In this document: positions 8,780 through 17,223 of the stretch, piece by piece
Layout: every line of letters starts with the position of its first letter
Position numbering within the stretch: the first letter of the stretch is position 1
Assembly: GCF_016595465.1 (NCBI RefSeq)
Contig: NZ_JAENIK010000010.1
Span: 4,606 to 68,605, forward strand
Direction: 5' to 3'
From: Luteolibacter yonseiensis
GTDB lineage: Bacteria; Verrucomicrobiota; Verrucomicrobiia; Verrucomicrobiales; Akkermansiaceae
Length of the DNA stretch: 64,000 bases
The notes under the pieces: model-generated
Seen by the model: the letters and a program-made list of their open reading frames with translations, nothing else
Told to the model about the DNA's origin: nothing
Database searches by the model: none
Program-made: the position numbers and the translations under genes

Positions 8780-8952
8780 GCTCCAATGACTCCATGGCTC
8801 CATGGCTCCATGGCTCCATGACTCCATGACTCCATGACTCCATGACTCCATGACTCCATGACTCCATGACTCCATGACTCCATGACTCCATGACTCCATG
8901 ACTCCATGACTCCAATGACTCCAATGGCTCCAATGGCTCCAATGGCTCCATG
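8780..8952. repeat. 8-9 bp minisatellite
   Basis: About 20 units of ctccatga or ctccatgg (8 bp), with 9-bp ctccaatg variants at both ends. It stops 25 bp before element A copy A2. Open frames through it (Trp-Ser-His-Gly-Val-Met-Glu-Ser repeats on the minus strand) are repeat artefacts. Confidence 0.95.
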
Positions 8953-8976
8953 GCGCGCCATCGAACATCCCGAAAT

Positions 8977-9208
8977 CTTCAGCACCAAAGGTGCGGAATG
9001 TGACAGCCCGGGGTGAGCGAAGCGCAACCCCGGGTCATGGACCGATCTATTTCCAAGTCCTGAAGGGACGACATCAAGGGCGGTGCGGCGCGCCAAGGAT
9101 GCCGTCCCTACAGGACTCCATGTGCTTCATGGTCCATTCCCAGGGCGCTGCCCTGGGCTCTCTCATCGCGCACCTTTGGTGCTGAAGAGGGCGATCACGT
9201 ATCGCCCC
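8977..9208 (-). repeat. element A, copy A2 (long arm first) plus gggcgat hairpin
   Basis: A 211-bp copy (8977-9187). The left long hairpin has cccgggg/ccccggg stems around tgagcgaagcgcaa, and the right short hairpin is cccagggcgctgccctggg. Read on the minus strand its centre matches copies A1, A3, A5 and A6, so it is inverted relative to them. The right end is followed directly by a separate hairpin gggcgatcacgtatcgcccc (9189-9208). Confidence 0.9.
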
Positions 9209-9271
9209 TCCATGCTTTTACGAGACGCTGGGTGCCGCCGATTCCCAAGACGAGGTTTTGCGGTGAGTGAT

Positions 9272-9332
9272 GGAATTTGGAATTTGGAATTTGGAATTTG
9301 GTATTTGGTATTTGGTATTTGGTATTTGGTAT
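9272..9332. repeat. 7-bp minisatellite
   Basis: About four copies of ggaattt followed by about five of ggtattt, an AT-rich array in GC-rich surroundings. It lies between element A copies A2 and A3 and ends about 20 bp before A3. Confidence 0.93.
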
Positions 9333-9353
9333 GACCGCTTGGCGCCGCGAAAT

Positions 9354-9565
9354 CTTCAGCACCAAAGGTGCGGAATGTGAAAGCCCATGGCAACGCCATG
9401 GGAAGAGATTCCGAAGCAACCGGAGTCCTGAAAGGACGACATCCCTGATGCGCCGGCACGCCTTGGATTTCGTCCTTATAGGACTTGGAAATACGATGTG
9501 CCATCCACCCGGGGTTGCGCTGCGCTTACCCTGGGCTGTCCCATTCCGCACCTTTGGTGCTGAAG
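9354..9565 (+). repeat. element A, copy A3 (short arm first)
   Basis: A 212-bp copy with left short hairpin cccatggcaacgccatggg, central pair agtcctgaaaggac / gtccttataggact, and right long hairpin with ccggg/ccctggg stems around ttgcgctgcgctta. The outer arms gcaccaaaggtgcggaatg and cattccgcacctttggtgc pair perfectly. Confidence 0.9.
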
Positions 9566-9641
9566 ATGACGCAGCCTCAGGCCATGCCCCCATGCCTCAG
9601 CGGGAAACGCCACCGCGCACGGGTTTTTCCTATCCTCCGCA

Positions 9642-9670
9642 ATAGGTCCCATAGGTCCTATGGGACCCAT
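9642..9670. repeat. family E palindrome E1
   Basis: A nearly perfect palindrome, ataggtcccatagg followed by tcctatgggacccat. Similar palindromes built around aggtcctat / ataggacct occur at 41317 and 59940. No T-run follows. Confidence 0.7.
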
Positions 9671-9742
9671 GCTTGCAAAACCGAAAAACCCCGAACACCT
9701 CCCGCCCTCCGAAGATCTATCGTCCTCCCGTCTTCTCTTCCC

Positions 9743-9775
9743 CGATCATCGCTCACACTCATCTCTCATCGATCC
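9743..9775. repeat. family F repeat, copy F3
   Basis: One copy of the cgatcatcg...tcatcgatc motif in pyrimidine-rich DNA, ending 7 bp beyond the 3' end of the small minus-strand gene at 9782. The position just 3' of a minus-strand gene matches copies at 2534-2658. Confidence 0.7.
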
Positions 9776-9781
9776 CTCCCC

Positions 9782-10003
9782 CTACACCCAGTATTCATAA
9801 ACCGCCGCGCCCGCGGCGAAGACGGAGCGGGATTTCCCTTCCAGCGCCTGGGACCGTTTTTCCTGGAAAAGCTCGGCGTCCTCCGTGGTGTCGAAGGTAT
9901 AGCACAGCCCGGCGCAATCCTTCGTCACCGTGCATTCGCGGAAGCCTTTGGTATTTTCGTTGAGAGCCGTTGCGATTTCCGCAGCGAGAAGAAGAACTTC
10001 CAT
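9782..10003 (-). CDS. small hypothetical protein
   Basis: A 73-residue protein starting MEVLLLAAEIATALNENTKG and ending with FAAGAAVYEYWV. It has no signal peptide or membrane helix and contains two cysteines (RECTVTKDCAGLCY has three in total). The composition is that of a real folded protein, mixed helix and strand. I do not recognise the family. The reading frame stays open upstream to 10264, with other Met codons giving up to 160 residues, but that extension is Pro/Ser-rich and unlikely. No clear ribosome binding site precedes either start, so start and existence are uncertain. Confidence 0.5.
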   Translation of the reverse strand: MEVLLLAAEIATALNENTKGFRECTVTKDCAGLCYTFDTTEDAELFQEKRSQALEGKSRSVFAAGAAVYEYWV

Positions 10004-10446
10004 GATAGAGGGGGAGGAAACAGAAAACGGAGGGTTTGAATGGGGGGAATCCGGAAGAGGGTCGGGTTCCCTTCCTTCGCTGGACGCGGAAGGAGGTTGA
10101 GGTGTTTTTTCGGAATGGCAAAAAGAATCTTTCATAACATGTTGGTTTTTATAAATTGGCGCATTTTGCAATGCAACGGGCGGCCGGATTTGCCATGGCG
10201 GGCGGTTCATCGGTGGGGCGGCTTCCAACCAAGCATGCCGCTCGTCCGGATTCCCGCCTGCCATGGCATTTCACAAACCACATCAGGTGGCGTTTCGTCA
10301 GATGATGTCCCCGGGGGGAGCACCACGGGAACGACCACAATGAGCAGTGCACGACGTTGCTTCCATGTGGGGTTTCCGGGGTGGGTTTCCCTCGGGCGGC
10401 GGATCCCCGCCCTCGGGAAAGGTCTGCCGCTTTCGGCGGCGGTGGA
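10004..10446. other. intergenic, no gene recognised
   Basis: Two GC-rich hairpins lie just 3' of the minus-strand PEP-CTERM gene: ccctcgggcggcggatcc (about 10390) pairing with cgccctcggg, and ccgctttcggcgg (about 10428). Neither has a T-run on the minus side. The rest shows no convincing gene. Confidence 0.5.
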
Positions 10447-11211
10447 TCAACGGCGGCGGCGCAGGCAGGTCAGCGCGCCGAGGACTGAGAGGAGTGCGGC
10501 ACCCGGCTCCGGGATCATCGTCACGTTCGTGCCGTTCACGCTGGCGATCACCTTTCCGGGATATGGCTTGCCGACCTCCTGCGGGTAGCTTCCCCAGGGC
10601 AGCACACGGTCCGTGTGGTTGTCGTTCTCGAAGCCGCTCGTGCCGAGGTTGGAGAAGACGATCTTGTTCCAGGTCGTCCCGCCGGCACCGAAGAAATTGA
10701 TGAAGGCGTATGACTCCGCCGCGTTCTGGTTGAGATACTTCGTCACCGGGCTGCCCTTGTATTCCGGCGAGCCGGCCAGGGCGTTCAGCAGCGTGGAGGT
10801 GGTGAACTGCGCCGTCAGGGTGCTGCCGTTGTAGAAGGACAACACGTTGTTCGCGTCACCGGCGGACCACCAGAAGCCGAAGTAGGCGTGCGGTTCGTTG
10901 AAGGTGAGGGTGGTGGTGGGCACCCAGCGCGCGCCGATGGCGGAGTAGTTGGATCCGTTCGGATTCCCCGCGCCACCGTACTGGTCCGCGCCCTTGATCC
11001 AGAGCTGGTCGTAGGTGCCGATCGTGTTCCCGCCGGAGGTCCAGGCGACGTTGCTGCGTTTTCCCGCCGCGAGGCCGTTGAAGTCGAAGACCGTCGTGTT
11101 CGAGAGCTTCGAGTTGAAATCGTTCGAATCCTCCGCGTAGGAGACGACGAGCGCGCCGTGGGAAGCGGCGGAGAGGAATCCGGAGAGGGTGAGCAGGATA
11201 AGGAGTTTCAT
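10447..11211 (-). CDS. secreted PEP-CTERM protein
   Basis: A 254-residue exported protein. A signal peptide starts at the chosen Met (MKLLILLTLSGFLSAASHGA), and the C-terminus has the three-part sorting signal PEP, a hydrophobic helix (AALLSVLGALTCL) and RRRR. PEP-CTERM tails are recognised by exosortases and mark proteins for export linked to exopolysaccharide production in other phyla. The mature part is beta-rich (VVSYAEDSNDFNSKL, FNEPHAYFGFWWSAGDANNV) and resembles the carbohydrate- or surface-related PEP-CTERM proteins of the phylum, but I cannot name the domain. The frame continues 13 codons upstream; the signal peptide decides the start. No exosortase gene is in the window. Confidence 0.85.
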   Translation of the reverse strand: MKLLILLTLSGFLSAASHGALVVSYAEDSNDFNSKLSNTTVFDFNGLAAGKRSNVAWTSGGNTIGTYDQLWIKGADQYGGAGNPNGSNYSAIGARWVPTTTLTFNEPHAYFGFWWSAGDANNVLSFYNGSTLTAQFTTSTLLNALAGSPEYKGSPVTKYLNQNAAESYAFINFFGAGGTTWNKIVFSNLGTSGFENDNHTDRVLPWGSYPQEVGKPYPGKVIASVNGTNVTMIPEPGAALLSVLGALTCLRRRR

Positions 11212-11769
11212 GGCGTTTGTCAGGGGCAGGTGGCGGTTGATTCGCACCACGACTCCTTTTTAGCAGGCCGGATGAAGCCCCACACTTACGCCTTCGGGGC
11301 AAGGGCACCTACCTGATCAGGGCAAGGGCACCTACTCCATCGGGTACACCCCTCCCCCATGATCACGGGATGAAAACGGCCCCGGAGGAGGGGAAAAGAC
11401 GTGTTTTCACCGGGAAAAACAGGCATCCAAGCCATTCCAGGAACCGTTCCAACAAGATCACATCTCCTCCATGGTGAAAGGCTTACATCCACAAAAAACC
11501 GTCAAATCTGACAACCCCGCGACCTGCGGGTGACGGCACCGCCATCCGCTTTTTCCATGTCATGGATCGGAATCGTCACCACCCATCCTTAGCTTTTCCG
11601 CGACTCTTCCGTATCTTGTCGGCCAGTATCCGGTCATCAGTCTGGAATGATCCTTGCCGGTGTCTGACAGCATTCTCCGATCCACCCCCGCTTTCCGCCC
11701 AGGCACCCTTGAAGTTCCGGTTCCCACCGTTCTCCGACTGCCGCCGATCCAGATCTAACAAATATTGAA
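11212..11769. other. intergenic, divergent spacer
   Basis: A 558-bp spacer between divergent secreted-protein genes, so promoters for both are expected here. A direct repeat, gggcaagggcacctac, occurs twice (about 11298 and 11320). I see no RNA gene and no convincing coding region. Confidence 0.5.
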
Positions 11770-12639
11770 ATGAAACGTTTGTCGCTTGCACTCCTCCTCG
11801 CCCTTTCGCTCCCCATCGGTGCCTCCGCGGCAGACATGGACTCCGTGGTGAAGGAAATCATGTCGGACCCGGCGGTCCGCGGAATCGCTCCCGCCAGCCG
11901 TCCCGCCTACATGGCGAAACAGATCCGCAAGGCCTATCAGGGAGATGACGCACGGATCGTCCGCGAGGCGCTCTCCTACACGGCGGATGGAGATTACGAT
12001 GCCGACCAGATGCTCCAGATGTTCTGGAACGAGCTGGACATCGGCCGGAAGTCGAGACCGCTGCTGATCGGCGGGCTCGTCGCCCCGGAAACCCCTTCCG
12101 CCCGGGACCGGGCCTGGCACCTGCTCGAACTGGGTGACCGCAAACCGAAAGCCGATGAACCGGGAAGTTTCACCACGGATCTTTCCGGCCACTCCGGCTG
12201 GATCACCGATGTGGAAAGCATGCCGCAGGAATACCTGCTTTACCTTTTCAAGCAGGACGGGACGCGGACATGGGAGCTGCTCGGTGGAAACAGTGCCGAT
12301 GTTCCGGCGCTTGGAAAACTCGCGGGGATCATCAGCGCCAGCAGTTCCAGCCTGGAGAAAGGCAAGGTGTGGCGCGATGAAATCAAGCCGGCGCTGCGGA
12401 ATGGAGAGGCCGTCACCAACTCCAGGGACGCCGCCTACCTCGCGTGGTTCCTCGGCATGATCTACGGCTCGGATGAAAAGGCGCGGAAAAACAATCCGGA
12501 GATCGCCGCGGTGATCGACCGCACGATCCCCGGACTCGGCGGAGCGCTGATGAAGGGCGTCATGGGCGGAGTCGATGACGTGAGAAAGACCCCGCCCGCC
12601 GTGGCGACGGCATGGATGGCCCGCGTGAACGCGAAGTAA
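11770..12639 (+). CDS. secreted hypothetical protein
   Basis: A 289-residue exported protein with signal peptide MKRLSLALLLALSLPIGASAAD. The mature part is mostly alpha-helical (MDSVVKEIMSDPAVRGIA, YMAKQIRKAYQGDDARIVREAL) with a central HSGWITDVESMPQEYLLYLFKQDG region. I know of no matching family. It has no membrane anchor or sorting tail, so it is probably periplasmic. It precedes a PEP-CTERM gene by 296 bp on the same strand. Confidence 0.75.
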   Translation: MKRLSLALLLALSLPIGASAADMDSVVKEIMSDPAVRGIAPASRPAYMAKQIRKAYQGDDARIVREALSYTADGDYDADQMLQMFWNELDIGRKSRPLLIGGLVAPETPSARDRAWHLLELGDRKPKADEPGSFTTDLSGHSGWITDVESMPQEYLLYLFKQDGTRTWELLGGNSADVPALGKLAGIISASSSSLEKGKVWRDEIKPALRNGEAVTNSRDAAYLAWFLGMIYGSDEKARKNNPEIAAVIDRTIPGLGGALMKGVMGGVDDVRKTPPAVATAWMARVNAK

Positions 12640-12935
12640 ACGAAGGGCGGATCCCAGGACACCTCGTTCCGCCCCACCGCGGGCAAACGCGGAGCAACGG
12701 CTGGAAAAGAACCCGCTTCCATGAGGGAGCGGGTCACGGAAAACCGCACCCAGCCCCCTCACGGAGTGCGGCGGGAAGCTCCGGCTTCATGCGGCAACAG
12801 CCGATCTAACAGATTCTAACAGAATTAGTCGAACCTGCCGGAGCCCTGCTGCAAATTTACAGCATGTCATGTCCAACATGGCACCGTCATCGGTTTGATC
12901 GGGACCGGACATATGGGTTCAGTGATCCCCTCCTC

Positions 12936-13691
12936 ATGAAAAACAAGATCGCCCTCGTCCTCCCCGCCCTCGCACTTCTCACCGCCACCCGGTCCCACGC
13001 CACGACCGTCGCCCTGACGCCGGGCACCTACACGGAGAACTTCAACTCCATCGTGGTGGCAAGCATGGAACCCGCCACCGGCTGGGGCCTGTACATGAGC
13101 CCCACCGCCACCGAGATGGGCTCCCTCACCCCCTTGGGCCGCAAGCGCACCTGGGACAACGGGAACGGCCAGTTCAAGGATGTCTCCTCCGCGAACATCC
13201 CCGCCAACAGCGACGCCAACGCCCAGAATGCCAACACGGATCGCGCCCTCGCCATGCGGCAGGTCTCGAACGGCGGCTTCGATCCGGGAATGGCCTTCGC
13301 CTTCAACTTCTCCTCCACCTCCCTGATGGTGACCAACTTTTCCATCCAGATGCTCATGCTCGAGGAGCAGTCGAGGTCCACGGATCTCGTCATCCAGTAT
13401 GCCCTCGGCAGCTCCCCCGCCTCGTTCACCACCCTTGGCACCTGGTCGGACCCCGGCGTGTTCGGAATCACCCCCCTCACCTTCGACCGCTCTGATTTCG
13501 GCAGCCAGCTCGACGGCCAGTCTCAGGTCTGGCTGCGCATCGCCGCCCTCACCCCCTCCACCGGAACCGGCAGCGGCTACGACATGATCGCCATCGACAA
13601 CTTTTCGCTGAACACCGCCGCGGTGCCGGAACCATCCGCCGCGCTGCTCGGCGCCCTCGGAGTCCTCGGCCTGCTCCGCCGCCGCCGCTGA
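12936..13691 (+). CDS. secreted PEP-CTERM protein
   Basis: A 251-residue exported protein. The signal peptide (MKNKIALVLPALALLTATRSHA) sets the start at 12936, not at the upstream ATG at 12864. The C-terminus VPEPSAALLGALGVLGLLRRRR is a model PEP-CTERM signal. The mature protein is beta-rich (GTYTENFNSI, a fold seen in many PEP-CTERM proteins of this phylum) and ends with SGYDMIAIDNFSLNTAA, a typical jelly-roll end before the tail. Function unknown; likely surface or matrix associated. The next gene begins 26 bp downstream and may be co-transcribed. Confidence 0.87.
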   Translation: MKNKIALVLPALALLTATRSHATTVALTPGTYTENFNSIVVASMEPATGWGLYMSPTATEMGSLTPLGRKRTWDNGNGQFKDVSSANIPANSDANAQNANTDRALAMRQVSNGGFDPGMAFAFNFSSTSLMVTNFSIQMLMLEEQSRSTDLVIQYALGSSPASFTTLGTWSDPGVFGITPLTFDRSDFGSQLDGQSQVWLRIAALTPSTGTGSGYDMIAIDNFSLNTAAVPEPSAALLGALGVLGLLRRRR

Positions 13692-13717
13692 ACCGCCGCC
13701 GCATCCTTTCCCTTCAC

Positions 13718-15529
13718 TTGAAAAACATGTTTCCCATGATCAAATCCCGCCCCTTGCCCGTCCTCCTTCTGATCCTGCTCCCCGCCGCGGCAGGCGCGGA
13801 GACGCTCGTCCAGTACGACTCCGTCAATGAAGACTACCAGCTCCGTCTCCAGGCCTCCGACTGGGCCGACGGGATCAACACGCCGAGCCTCTTCCAGTTC
13901 AGCCCGTCCGTGACCCGGCTCGGTGGCAAGACCGTTCTCTCCAGCGTCGGATGGGATACCACCATCAATCCGGCCAAATACATGGGATTCACACTCTCCG
14001 CAAAACCGGGATACCGTCTGTGCGTCGACGTGTTGAGAAACTTCACCACCGGCGGCGGCAGGCAGACCGCCAACGCGATGAGTTCGTTCGTCTGGGCCTA
14101 CCGGATCGATGACAACAACGACGGCGTCTTCGAGAAGGACTGGACCTTTGGAAAGACCTACCTTCCTTCCGACGGTGAGGAGTTTTTCAAGGAAGGCGGC
14201 ACCGCGATGAAAAACTGGTACCTCCCGAACAACGTCTCTACCAAGGGGACCATCCAGTTCGGGGTTTTCGGCACGACGGCGAATGCCGGGGGAACGCTGC
14301 ACGCGTTCTCAGGCACCCTGAGGCTCGAAGGTGCCTCCGTCCCCATCGGGACGCTGGGAGCGATGCGCTTCGAGGGCAGCCACGACATTGCTGTTTCCGA
14401 GGCCTCCGCGGTGGCCTGGAGCCGGGATACCGACACCCTCTTCTCGATCGGAGACGAGGGCTTGGAAATGACGGAGCTCAGCAAGACCGGCGTAAAGCTC
14501 GGTTTCATGCCGTTCGAGCAGTCCGGAAAACGGGAAACCCGCGCCCTGGATGATCCGGAAGGCCTCTGCTGGCTCGGCGGAAACCGGTTCGTCATCGCCG
14601 ACGAGCGCAGGAACCTCGCGGTGGTGGTCAACTACGACCCCGCCACCAAGCCGGACCTCGCCCAGGTCACGCCCACCAGCTATCCCTTCGGCCCCTACGA
14701 CAGCAACACCGGCCTGGAAGGCGTCACTTATGACCCGATCAACGACTCGCTGTGGGGTGTCCGCGAAAGCGGCCCGGTGGAAATCTACGAGATGCCCGGC
14801 TTCACCCCGGTGAGCCAGGGCGGCCCCGTGGCGGTGAACCAACCGCTGGAAACCCGGAGAATCGCCCGCAGTGGCGTGGACCAGCTTTCCGATATCTATG
14901 CGATGGCGCTGAGCCGCCGCTTTCCGGAGGGAAATCCCCGCCACTCGAACTTCCTGATGCTGGCGAGGGGACGGCAACGGGTGATCGAAGTCGACCGCCA
15001 GGGCCGGGTCGTCGGCTCGCTGGACCTCCGCTTCCTGGGAAGGCTCACGACCGAAGGCATGACCATGGACGACGCCGGCAATCTCTACCTCGTCTCCGAA
15101 CAGGTCCCCGGCTCGTTCAATGCCCAGCTCCACGTGTTCTCGCCCGCGGCGGCCGAACCCGTATGGCCGGCGACGCAGGTCCGGAACTATGGGTTCTTGA
15201 AGGACGCGCTGGTGAAGGCCGGAGCGGTTCCCGAACTCGCCTTCCAAAACGCGGACCTCAATACGGCGCTCGACGCGGTCGCGGCGGACGGCAAGGCCGA
15301 CGTGCTGGCACATCCCGGCCTCTACGATCTCTACACCGAGGACAGCATCCAGGACCTCCGTGGAACCGGCGTGCTGCTCAAGGTGGGGGAAGACGGAGTG
15401 AACCTCAGGCTCCCCATCCAGCGTTCCACCACCCTCGGAGAAGGGTCCTGGGAAGACGCGGGAGAAATGGAAACCACCCTGCCAAAACAAGGCGACAAGG
15501 CATTCTATCGCCTGACCCTTCCGCAATAA
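13718..15529 (+). CDS. secreted SdiA-regulated-like beta-propeller protein
   Basis: A 603-residue exported protein (signal peptide around PLPVLLLILLPAAAGAE). Residues about 25-210 form a beta-rich domain (YRLCVDVLRNFTTGGG, AFSGTLRLEGA) like the jelly-roll regions of neighbouring secreted proteins. Residues about 220-480 match the SdiA-regulated family (DPEGLCWLGGNRFVIADERRN, GLEGVTYDPINDSLWGVRES, TTEGMTMDDAGNLYLVSEQ), a six-bladed propeller possibly binding calcium. The C-terminal 120 residues contain LYTEDSIQDLRGTGVLLKVG followed by LGEGSWEDAGE, a module I associate with many large Verrucomicrobia surface proteins. It follows a PEP-CTERM gene by 26 bp and ends at a strong terminator. Confidence 0.82.
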   Translation: MKNMFPMIKSRPLPVLLLILLPAAAGAETLVQYDSVNEDYQLRLQASDWADGINTPSLFQFSPSVTRLGGKTVLSSVGWDTTINPAKYMGFTLSAKPGYRLCVDVLRNFTTGGGRQTANAMSSFVWAYRIDDNNDGVFEKDWTFGKTYLPSDGEEFFKEGGTAMKNWYLPNNVSTKGTIQFGVFGTTANAGGTLHAFSGTLRLEGASVPIGTLGAMRFEGSHDIAVSEASAVAWSRDTDTLFSIGDEGLEMTELSKTGVKLGFMPFEQSGKRETRALDDPEGLCWLGGNRFVIADERRNLAVVVNYDPATKPDLAQVTPTSYPFGPYDSNTGLEGVTYDPINDSLWGVRESGPVEIYEMPGFTPVSQGGPVAVNQPLETRRIARSGVDQLSDIYAMALSRRFPEGNPRHSNFLMLARGRQRVIEVDRQGRVVGSLDLRFLGRLTTEGMTMDDAGNLYLVSEQVPGSFNAQLHVFSPAAAEPVWPATQVRNYGFLKDALVKAGAVPELAFQNADLNTALDAVAADGKADVLAHPGLYDLYTEDSIQDLRGTGVLLKVGEDGVNLRLPIQRSTTLGEGSWEDAGEMETTLPKQGDKAFYRLTLPQ

Positions 15530-15562
15530 GCCACCGATCCCCGACCCAAACGGATCATCTTC

Positions 15563-15595
15563 AAAAGCCCGCAACGCGAGTTGCGGGCTTTTATT
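15563..15595 (+). terminator. intrinsic terminator with duplicated tail
   Basis: Stem aaaagcccgcaa / ttgcgggctttt with a five-base loop, followed by tattatata. The sequence gcgggcttttattatatatt is repeated about 30 bp further on (15622-15641), as if half of the terminator had been copied. The A- and T-runs on both sides let it work in both directions. Confidence 0.85.
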
Positions 15596-15672
15596 ATATA
15601 TTTATATATTATAGCGAATCGCGGGCTTTTATTATATATTCCACGCAAAAGATCGTGTCCGGCCCTTGCGGT

Positions 15673-15842
15673 GTCCGGAGTTCGCGCTTTAGCGGACCGC
15701 TCCAGCGTGCTCTTCCGAATTGTAATCCGGACTTCGTGAAAGAGCGGAGGTCTGTGAACATGCTGTGGCTAGTGAAAGAGCTGGAATCTCGTGAAAGAAC
15801 TCGAGTCTCGTGAAAGAGCAAGCTGAAGCTTGAACTCCGGAC
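15673..15842. repeat. family H inverted-repeat element
   Basis: Left end gtccggagttcgcgct pairs with right end agcttgaactccggac. Inside, gtgaaagag occurs four times at 19-37 bp spacing (near 15735, 15772, 15790, 15809), mostly as ctcgtgaaagag. At about 170 bp it is close in size to element A, but the sequence is unrelated. It lies between the terminator and element A copy A4 in a convergent region. Confidence 0.7.
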
Positions 15843-15912
15843 GGTGTTCCGGCGGATCATCGGTGCACCGTTTCATCAACGATTTTTGGCAGTCGGCATA
15901 ACAGGCCGGACA

Positions 15913-16150
15913 TGGAGGGGCGATACGTAATCGCCTTCTTCAGCACCAAGGGTGCGGAATGCGACAGCCCAGGGTAAGCGCAGCGCAACCCTGGGTGGAT
16001 GGCACAGCGGATTTCCAAGTCCTGTAAGGACGAAATCCAGGGCGCGCCGACGCACCAGGGATCCCGTCCTTTCAGGACTCCGGTTGCTTCGGGATCCTCT
16101 TCCCATGGCGTTGCCATGGGCTTTCACATTCCGCACCTTTGGTGCTGAAG
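15913..16150 (-). repeat. element A, copy A4 (long arm first) plus gggcgat hairpin
   Basis: Element at 15938-16150 (213 bp) preceded by the hairpin ggggcgatacgtaatcgcc (about 15917-15935). Left long hairpin: cccaggg/ccctggg around taagcgcagcgcaa. Right short hairpin: cccatggcgttgccatggg. It is inverted relative to A1. The left long stem here is cccaggg/ccctggg where A1 and A2 have cccgggg/ccccggg, a paired change. Confidence 0.9.
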
Positions 16151-16160
16151 ATGGAGCGCG

Positions 16161-16252
16161 GTCAGGCGGTCAGGCGGTCAGGCGGTCATACCCGGTCATA
16201 CCCGGTCATACCCGGTCATACCCGGTCATACCCGGTCATACCCGGTCATACC
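16161..16252. repeat. 8-bp then 10-bp minisatellite
   Basis: Three copies of gtcaggcg followed by about seven of gtcatacccg. It starts 10 bp after element A copy A4. The two units share gtca, suggesting that one array grew out of the other. Confidence 0.93.
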
Positions 16253-16274
16253 GCATATCTCCAAATACCACCAC

Positions 16275-16880
16275 TCACCCCAAAACCTCGTCCTGGGAAT
16301 CGGCGGCGGTTTCCAAACGGCGCAGGAAGAGGGCCCTGCTTTCGTCCCGCCCGTGGAAGGCGATGCTGAATCCCTGTGGGTAAACGTGGGGTGGATAACA
16401 AGGTGAATTCACGAGGACAACGGCCGACTGCCGGTCATCCGCCAACAGCATGATGACGACGTGGCCACCTTCCTCGGCGGGTTCGCGATGAACAAGCCCG
16501 AGAACCCAGGGCAAATGGCGCGGCCCCGATGTCACCGGCGTGACCGACCGCAATTCCCACCATGCTCCGTCATGACAAAGAAGTTGCACGAGATGGCTGG
16601 GAGTCGCTTCCAGATGGGCTCCCAGCGCCTCGTATAACACGTGGCTGGCGGGCCGCGTCTGTCCCGCCCATGCCGGCCGGGTGACGGAAAGCCCGTCAAG
16701 CTGGGCCGTCAGATAACCACTATCCCGATCGAGTGCGTATAATATCGAAACATCCCCCAGTTGGCTGAGATCGTAGCCCTCATCCGCGATGACCACCGAC
16801 CCGACCCAATTCCGGATCGACGCCGCCTCAGGAGTCTCATCCGGGGGATTCCGCATGGGATTCGGAGACAACCGGATCAA
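16275..16880 (-). CDS. hypothetical protein, coupled to a His-rich lipoprotein gene
   Basis: Up to 201 residues, no signal peptide. Beta-rich in appearance (SVVIADEGYDLSQLGDVSILYALDRD, HLVQLLCHDGAWWELRSV, GGHVVIMLLADDRQSAVVLVNSP). I do not recognise the family. Two starts are possible: TTG at 16880, which overlaps the upstream stop as TTGA and suggests translational coupling, or ATG at 16856 (MRNPPDETPEAAS). The C-terminus ends 20 bp from a minisatellite. The link with the upstream His-rich lipoprotein is by position only. Confidence 0.6.
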   Translation of the reverse strand: MIRLSPNPMRNPPDETPEAASIRNWVGSVVIADEGYDLSQLGDVSILYALDRDSGYLTAQLDGLSVTRPAWAGQTRPASHVLYEALGAHLEATPSHLVQLLCHDGAWWELRSVTPVTSGPRHLPWVLGLVHREPAEEGGHVVIMLLADDRQSAVVLVNSPCYPPHVYPQGFSIAFHGRDESRALFLRRLETAADSQDEVLG

Positions 16881-17167
16881 TGCTTGCCCTTTTGGTCCGC
16901 GTCACCGTGGCCGGCGTCTTCGGCCTGTTTGCCATGTGCGGCGGCGTCACCATGGGCGGCATCACCGTGCGTTGCTTCGCCGTGAGCGGCCTCGCCATGC
17001 GCTGCTTCTCCGTGCGCGTCCCCATGGGCCGCCTCGCCGTGGCCGTGGCCACCGGAGCCGTGGTGTTGATGAAGCTGCTTGGTGCCGTCCGGACCCTCGA
17101 AATCATGGCGTTCGCAGGAAACGGCAAAAACGGAAGCGGTCACGAGTAGCATGGAAAGAGATTTCAT
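16877..17167 (-). CDS. His-rich small lipoprotein
   Basis: A 96-residue exported protein. The N-terminus MKSLSMLLVTASVFAVSCER is a lipoprotein signal with Cys18 as likely lipid site. The rest is dominated by AHGEAAHGD-type repeats with about 17 His, a composition that usually means binding of zinc, nickel or copper. No other domain is present. It sits 56 bp downstream of lpxB on the same strand and overlaps the next gene by 4 bp. A role as periplasmic metal buffer is an inference from composition only. Confidence 0.7.
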   Translation of the reverse strand: MKSLSMLLVTASVFAVSCERHDFEGPDGTKQLHQHHGSGGHGHGEAAHGDAHGEAAHGEAAHGEATHGDAAHGDAAAHGKQAEDAGHGDADQKGKH

Positions 17168-17223
17168 CGCGCCGCTTCAATAGCCACTCGCCGCCGAAAC
17201 GCAACCCTCAAGCGGTCGGAAAT

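Noticed and set aside
11562-11768. 68-residue frame before the secreted protein at 11770
   Set aside because: No ribosome binding site, no conserved pattern, and it lies in a divergent promoter region.
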